Assembly (NCBI GenBank): GCA_016872725.1
Contig: VGZC01000022.1
Coordinates: forward strand, 1 to 64,000
Direction of reading: 5' to 3'
DNA length: 64,000 nt
Source of the DNA: Planctomycetota bacterium
GTDB taxonomy: Bacteria > Planctomycetota > Planctomycetia > Pirellulales > Pirellulaceae
The notes below the pieces were generated by a model. It was not told the DNA's origin, made no database searches, and saw only the letters and a program-made list of their open reading frames with translations. Within the stretch, counting starts at the first letter, position 1. Every line of letters begins with the position of its first letter. The position numbers and the translations under genes are program-made. Of this stretch, positions 61,846 to 64,000 are shown one piece after another.

Positions 61846-63209
61846 AACGCCGCGAATCGGAAGCCGAGGAATCCTCGATCGATTTTACGTGGACGCCGAC
61901 CCGGATCGTCGCCGAACTGGACCGGCATATCGTCGGGCAGCACGACGCCAAACGGGCGGTCGCGATCGCCGTCCGAAACCGATGGCGCCGCCAACAGCTC
62001 CCCGAGCCGATGCGGCTCGAAGTCACGCCCAAGAACATCCTCATGATCGGACCCACGGGAGTCGGGAAAACCGAGATCGCGCGCCGCCTCGCGCGGATGA
62101 CCGGCGCTCCGTTTCTGAAAGTCGAGGCATCCAAATACACCGAGGTCGGCTACTACGGGCGCGACGTCGAGAGCATGATCCGCGACCTTGTGGAGAACGC
62201 GGTCAATCTGGTCCGCCAACGCGAACGCGCATCGGTCGAGACCGAAGCGCGCGAACGGGCGGAGACCCGACTCTTGGACCTGCTCGGCCCACCCCCCCCG
62301 ATCGACGATGATGAGGAGACCGACTCGCGCGCGGGGCGCGAGCGCGCCCGCGAGAAGATGCGGGCGATGCTCGCCGCCGGCGAATTGGAGGATCGGCGCG
62401 TCGAACTCGCCATCGAACAAAAAGCGACGCCGCTCATGGTCGGCGGGGTCGGCGTCGAACAGATGGACGTCGATCTCCAAGGCATGCTCGAAAAAATCCT
62501 GCCCCGCAACACCGTGCGGCGGGAATTGACGGTCCGCGAAGCCCGCGACTTCCTCTTCAATCAGGAATGCGACGCGCTCCTCGACCCCGCCAAGATCCAT
62601 GGCCAGGCCGTGGCGCTCACCGAGAATTCCGGAATCGTGTTCATCGACGAGATCGACAAGGTCGTCGCGAGCGAGTCGCGCGGCGCCGACGTTTCACGCC
62701 AGGGCGTGCAGCGCGACCTGCTGCCGATCGTCGAGGGAACCGCGGTCAACACGCGCTATGGGCATGTCCGCACCGACTACATCCTCTTCATCGCGGCGGG
62801 CGCGTTCCATCGGAATCGCCCAAGCGATCTCATGCCCGAACTCCAAGGACGGTTCCCGATCCGCGTCGAACTCAAAGACCTCGATCAGGATGATTTCGTC
62901 CGCATCCTCCGGGAACCCAGCAGCTCCTTGACTCGCCAATACGCCGCGCTGATCGGCACCGAGAATGTCCAGATCGAGTTCGCTTCCGACGGCATCGAAT
63001 CGATCGCGGCGTTCGCCTTCCGCGTCAATCAGACCACGCAGAACATCGGTGCCCGACGGCTCGCGACCATCCTCGAACGGCTTCTCGACGAGATCAGTTT
63101 TCAAGCGCCCGAACGGAAGGGCCAGACATATCTGATCGACGCCGATTATGTCCAACGGCGTCTCCAGACGTTCGTCGACGACCAGGACCTGAGCCGATTC
63201 ATCTTGTGA
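61833..63209 (+). CDS. hslU: HslU AAA+ ATPase, unfoldase of the HslVU protease
   Basis: 458 residues. Walker A is G73-PTGVGK-T80, Walker B lies in '[11 protein letters not shown]' (about 266-276), and the intermediate domain (about 110-245) and '[11 protein letters not shown]' sensor region are typical. It starts with a TTG codon with GGAGG seven bases upstream, inside the hslV 3' end. Ends nine bases from the convergent tsaE gene. Confidence 0.95.
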   Translation: MSALKRRESEAEESSIDFTWTPTRIVAELDRHIVGQHDAKRAVAIAVRNRWRRQQLPEPMRLEVTPKNILMIGPTGVGKTEIARRLARMTGAPFLKVEASKYTEVGYYGRDVESMIRDLVENAVNLVRQRERASVETEARERAETRLLDLLGPPPPIDDDEETDSRAGRERAREKMRAMLAAGELEDRRVELAIEQKATPLMVGGVGVEQMDVDLQGMLEKILPRNTVRRELTVREARDFLFNQECDALLDPAKIHGQAVALTENSGIVFIDEIDKVVASESRGADVSRQGVQRDLLPIVEGTAVNTRYGHVRTDYILFIAAGAFHRNRPSDLMPELQGRFPIRVELKDLDQDDFVRILREPSSSLTRQYAALIGTENVQIEFASDGIESIAAFAFRVNQTTQNIGARRLATILERLLDEISFQAPERKGQTYLIDADYVQRRLQTFVDDQDLSRFIL

Positions 63210-63218
63210 ATCGAGTGT

Positions 63219-63779
63219 TCAGGACGTCGAGCCTGGGGACGCATCGCTCGATGCGTTGCCCGTCGGGCGGTGGGCCGAGGATTCCGGTTGGCTTCGAAGG
63301 CGTTCCGCCAACCCAAGGACGACGCCGCGCGACACCCGATCGTGGGCTCGGACCGTGAACCGGCGACGGTCATCCGCGCCGAGGATTTCGATCCGAATCT
63401 CGAGAAGGGGCGGAACGAGGAAGTGTGCGAACCGGTCCGCCCATTCGATCAGCGTCCAACCCGAACTCGACGTCCATTCCTCGACGCCCAGTTCATGCCA
63501 CGCGTCGTCGTCGGAGACCCGGTAGGCATCGAGATGATGGATGGGTACTCGGCCCAGGTAGTGCCGGCAGAGCACGAACGTCGGGCTCGCGACCGACCGG
63601 GGCGGAACCCCCGACGACTCGGCAAGTGCCCGGACGAACCGCGTCTTTCCCGAGCCCAGGGGACCGATCAGCGCCACGGTGATGCGCGGAGGCAAGCGAC
63701 CGGCGATGCGTCGAGCCAGGTCCTCGGTTCCGACCTCGCCCACGACCGTCTCGATGTATTCGACGCTGGCCAACGTCAA
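63219..63779 (-). CDS. tsaE: tRNA threonylcarbamoyladenosine biosynthesis ATPase TsaE
   Basis: 186 residues. ATPase working with TsaB/TsaD on t6A modification at position 37 of ANN-decoding tRNAs. Walker A is G39-PLGSGK-T46 and 'SPTFVLCRHYL', 'LDAYRV' and 'LIEWADRF' are family motifs. TsaE ends around residue 150-160 in many bacteria; here about 30 Ser/Arg-rich residues follow. The best start is a TTG overlapping the thiL stop (TTGA), so translational coupling is likely; longer frames to 63842 lie inside thiL. Confidence 0.88.
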   Translation of the reverse strand: MTLASVEYIETVVGEVGTEDLARRIAGRLPPRITVALIGPLGSGKTRFVRALAESSGVPPRSVASPTFVLCRHYLGRVPIHHLDAYRVSDDDAWHELGVEEWTSSSGWTLIEWADRFAHFLVPPLLEIRIEILGADDRRRFTVRAHDRVSRGVVLGLAERLRSQPESSAHRPTGNASSDASPGSTS

Positions 63780-64000
63780 GTTCCATGCCGATAGCCGACG
63801 GGTTCGAGCGGGCGGCGCGTGCCGTCGGGATCTTCGAGCCACAGGCCGGGTTCCGGGACAAAACGGCCGACGACGACAAGCGGCGTTTCCGGTGTCGCTT
63901 CCGCGACCAGCCTCGCGACTTCGCTCGGCGGAACGGCGAACAGCAATTCAAAATCCTCTCCGTCGCCCAAGGCGTGCCACAACGGATCGCGCCCGCTGAT
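63776..64000 (-). CDS. thiL: Thiamine-monophosphate kinase ThiL, C-terminal part
   Basis: The final 74 residues of ThiL, which phosphorylates thiamine monophosphate to the diphosphate cofactor; the gene continues beyond the window. Recognised by 'SGRDPLWHALGDGEDFELLFAVPP', whose Asp/Glu set binds magnesium and phosphate, and a C-terminal 'VVVGRFVPEPG' strand. It immediately precedes tsaE with overlapping stop and start. Confidence 0.85.
   Translation of the reverse strand: MSGRDPLWHALGDGEDFELLFAVPPSEVARLVAEATPETPLVVVGRFVPEPGLWLEDPDGTRRPLEPVGYRHGT

Overview
The window reads as a chromosomal segment of a high-GC, Gram-negative-type bacterium, most likely a planctomycete (Planctomycetota). This is inferred from gene content, not from any database search. 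The clues are: a short lipoprotein with a Cys-x2-Cys start and a Gly-Arg-x-Gly-Ser element; a six-heme cytochrome fused to TPR repeats; a YdjY-domain protein; a large heparinase-related protein; an exported 186-residue protein ending in a Tyr-Tyr-Arg-Pro-Gly-Ser block; HemQ-type heme synthesis; and several dispersed or tandem short repeats between genes. Almost all of the window is single-copy core metabolism. I see no rRNA, tRNA, CRISPR array, prophage or intact insertion sequence.

Layout. 0-0.8 kb: a Glu-His hexamer repeat that may be a metal-binding protein tail, then a gene-poor stretch with an inverted/direct repeat cluster. 0.8-6.8 kb (minus strand): a tripartite efflux set (membrane-fusion protein, MacB-type permease, very long TolC-like lipoprotein) with no ATPase gene. 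7-8.5 kb: a membrane-anchored TAXI-type binding protein. 9-13.4 kb: two small heat-shock proteins and a giant MscS-type channel. 13.6-21 kb: App1-like phosphatase, rpsD, then a pyruvate dehydrogenase operon (E3, homodimeric E1, E2). 21-27.6 kb: CPBP protease, D-aminoacylase-type amidohydrolase, small lipoprotein, Nramp-related transporter, degenerate HAD protein, mqnD. 27.9-36.4 kb: aconitase, then the prkA-yeaH-spoVR cluster with a fourth unknown gene. 36.4-45.2 kb: methyltransferase, hemQ, YdjY protein, heparinase-like protein, yggS, yggU, exported protein, second TolC-like protein. 45.3-50.6 kb: greA facing a dnaG-rpoD-zinc-ribbon set. 51-56.7 kb: isochorismatase-type hydrolase, aminotransferase, csrA, murB-ftsQ, cinA. 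56.7-64 kb: multiheme cytochrome, small helical protein, 16-bp minisatellite, HtrA protease, hslV-hslU, tsaE, and the 3' end of thiL.

How the genes fit together. Pyruvate dehydrogenase feeds acetyl-CoA to the TCA cycle (aconitase). MqnD points to the futalosine route to menaquinone, and HemQ to the coproporphyrin route to heme. HslVU, the HtrA protease and the Hsp20 pair are a protein-quality group. PrkA-YeaH-SpoVR is a stress/stationary-phase kinase cluster. dnaG-rpoD resembles the macromolecular-synthesis operon without rpsU. I did not find an obviously new multi-gene defence or mobile system. The most notable oddities are at the protein level (MurB, Nramp-like, HAD-like, ATPase-less efflux set, CsrA tail) and in the short repeats. 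Starts were moved from the longest ORF to an internal codon wherever a ribosome binding site, signal peptide or family length argued for it.
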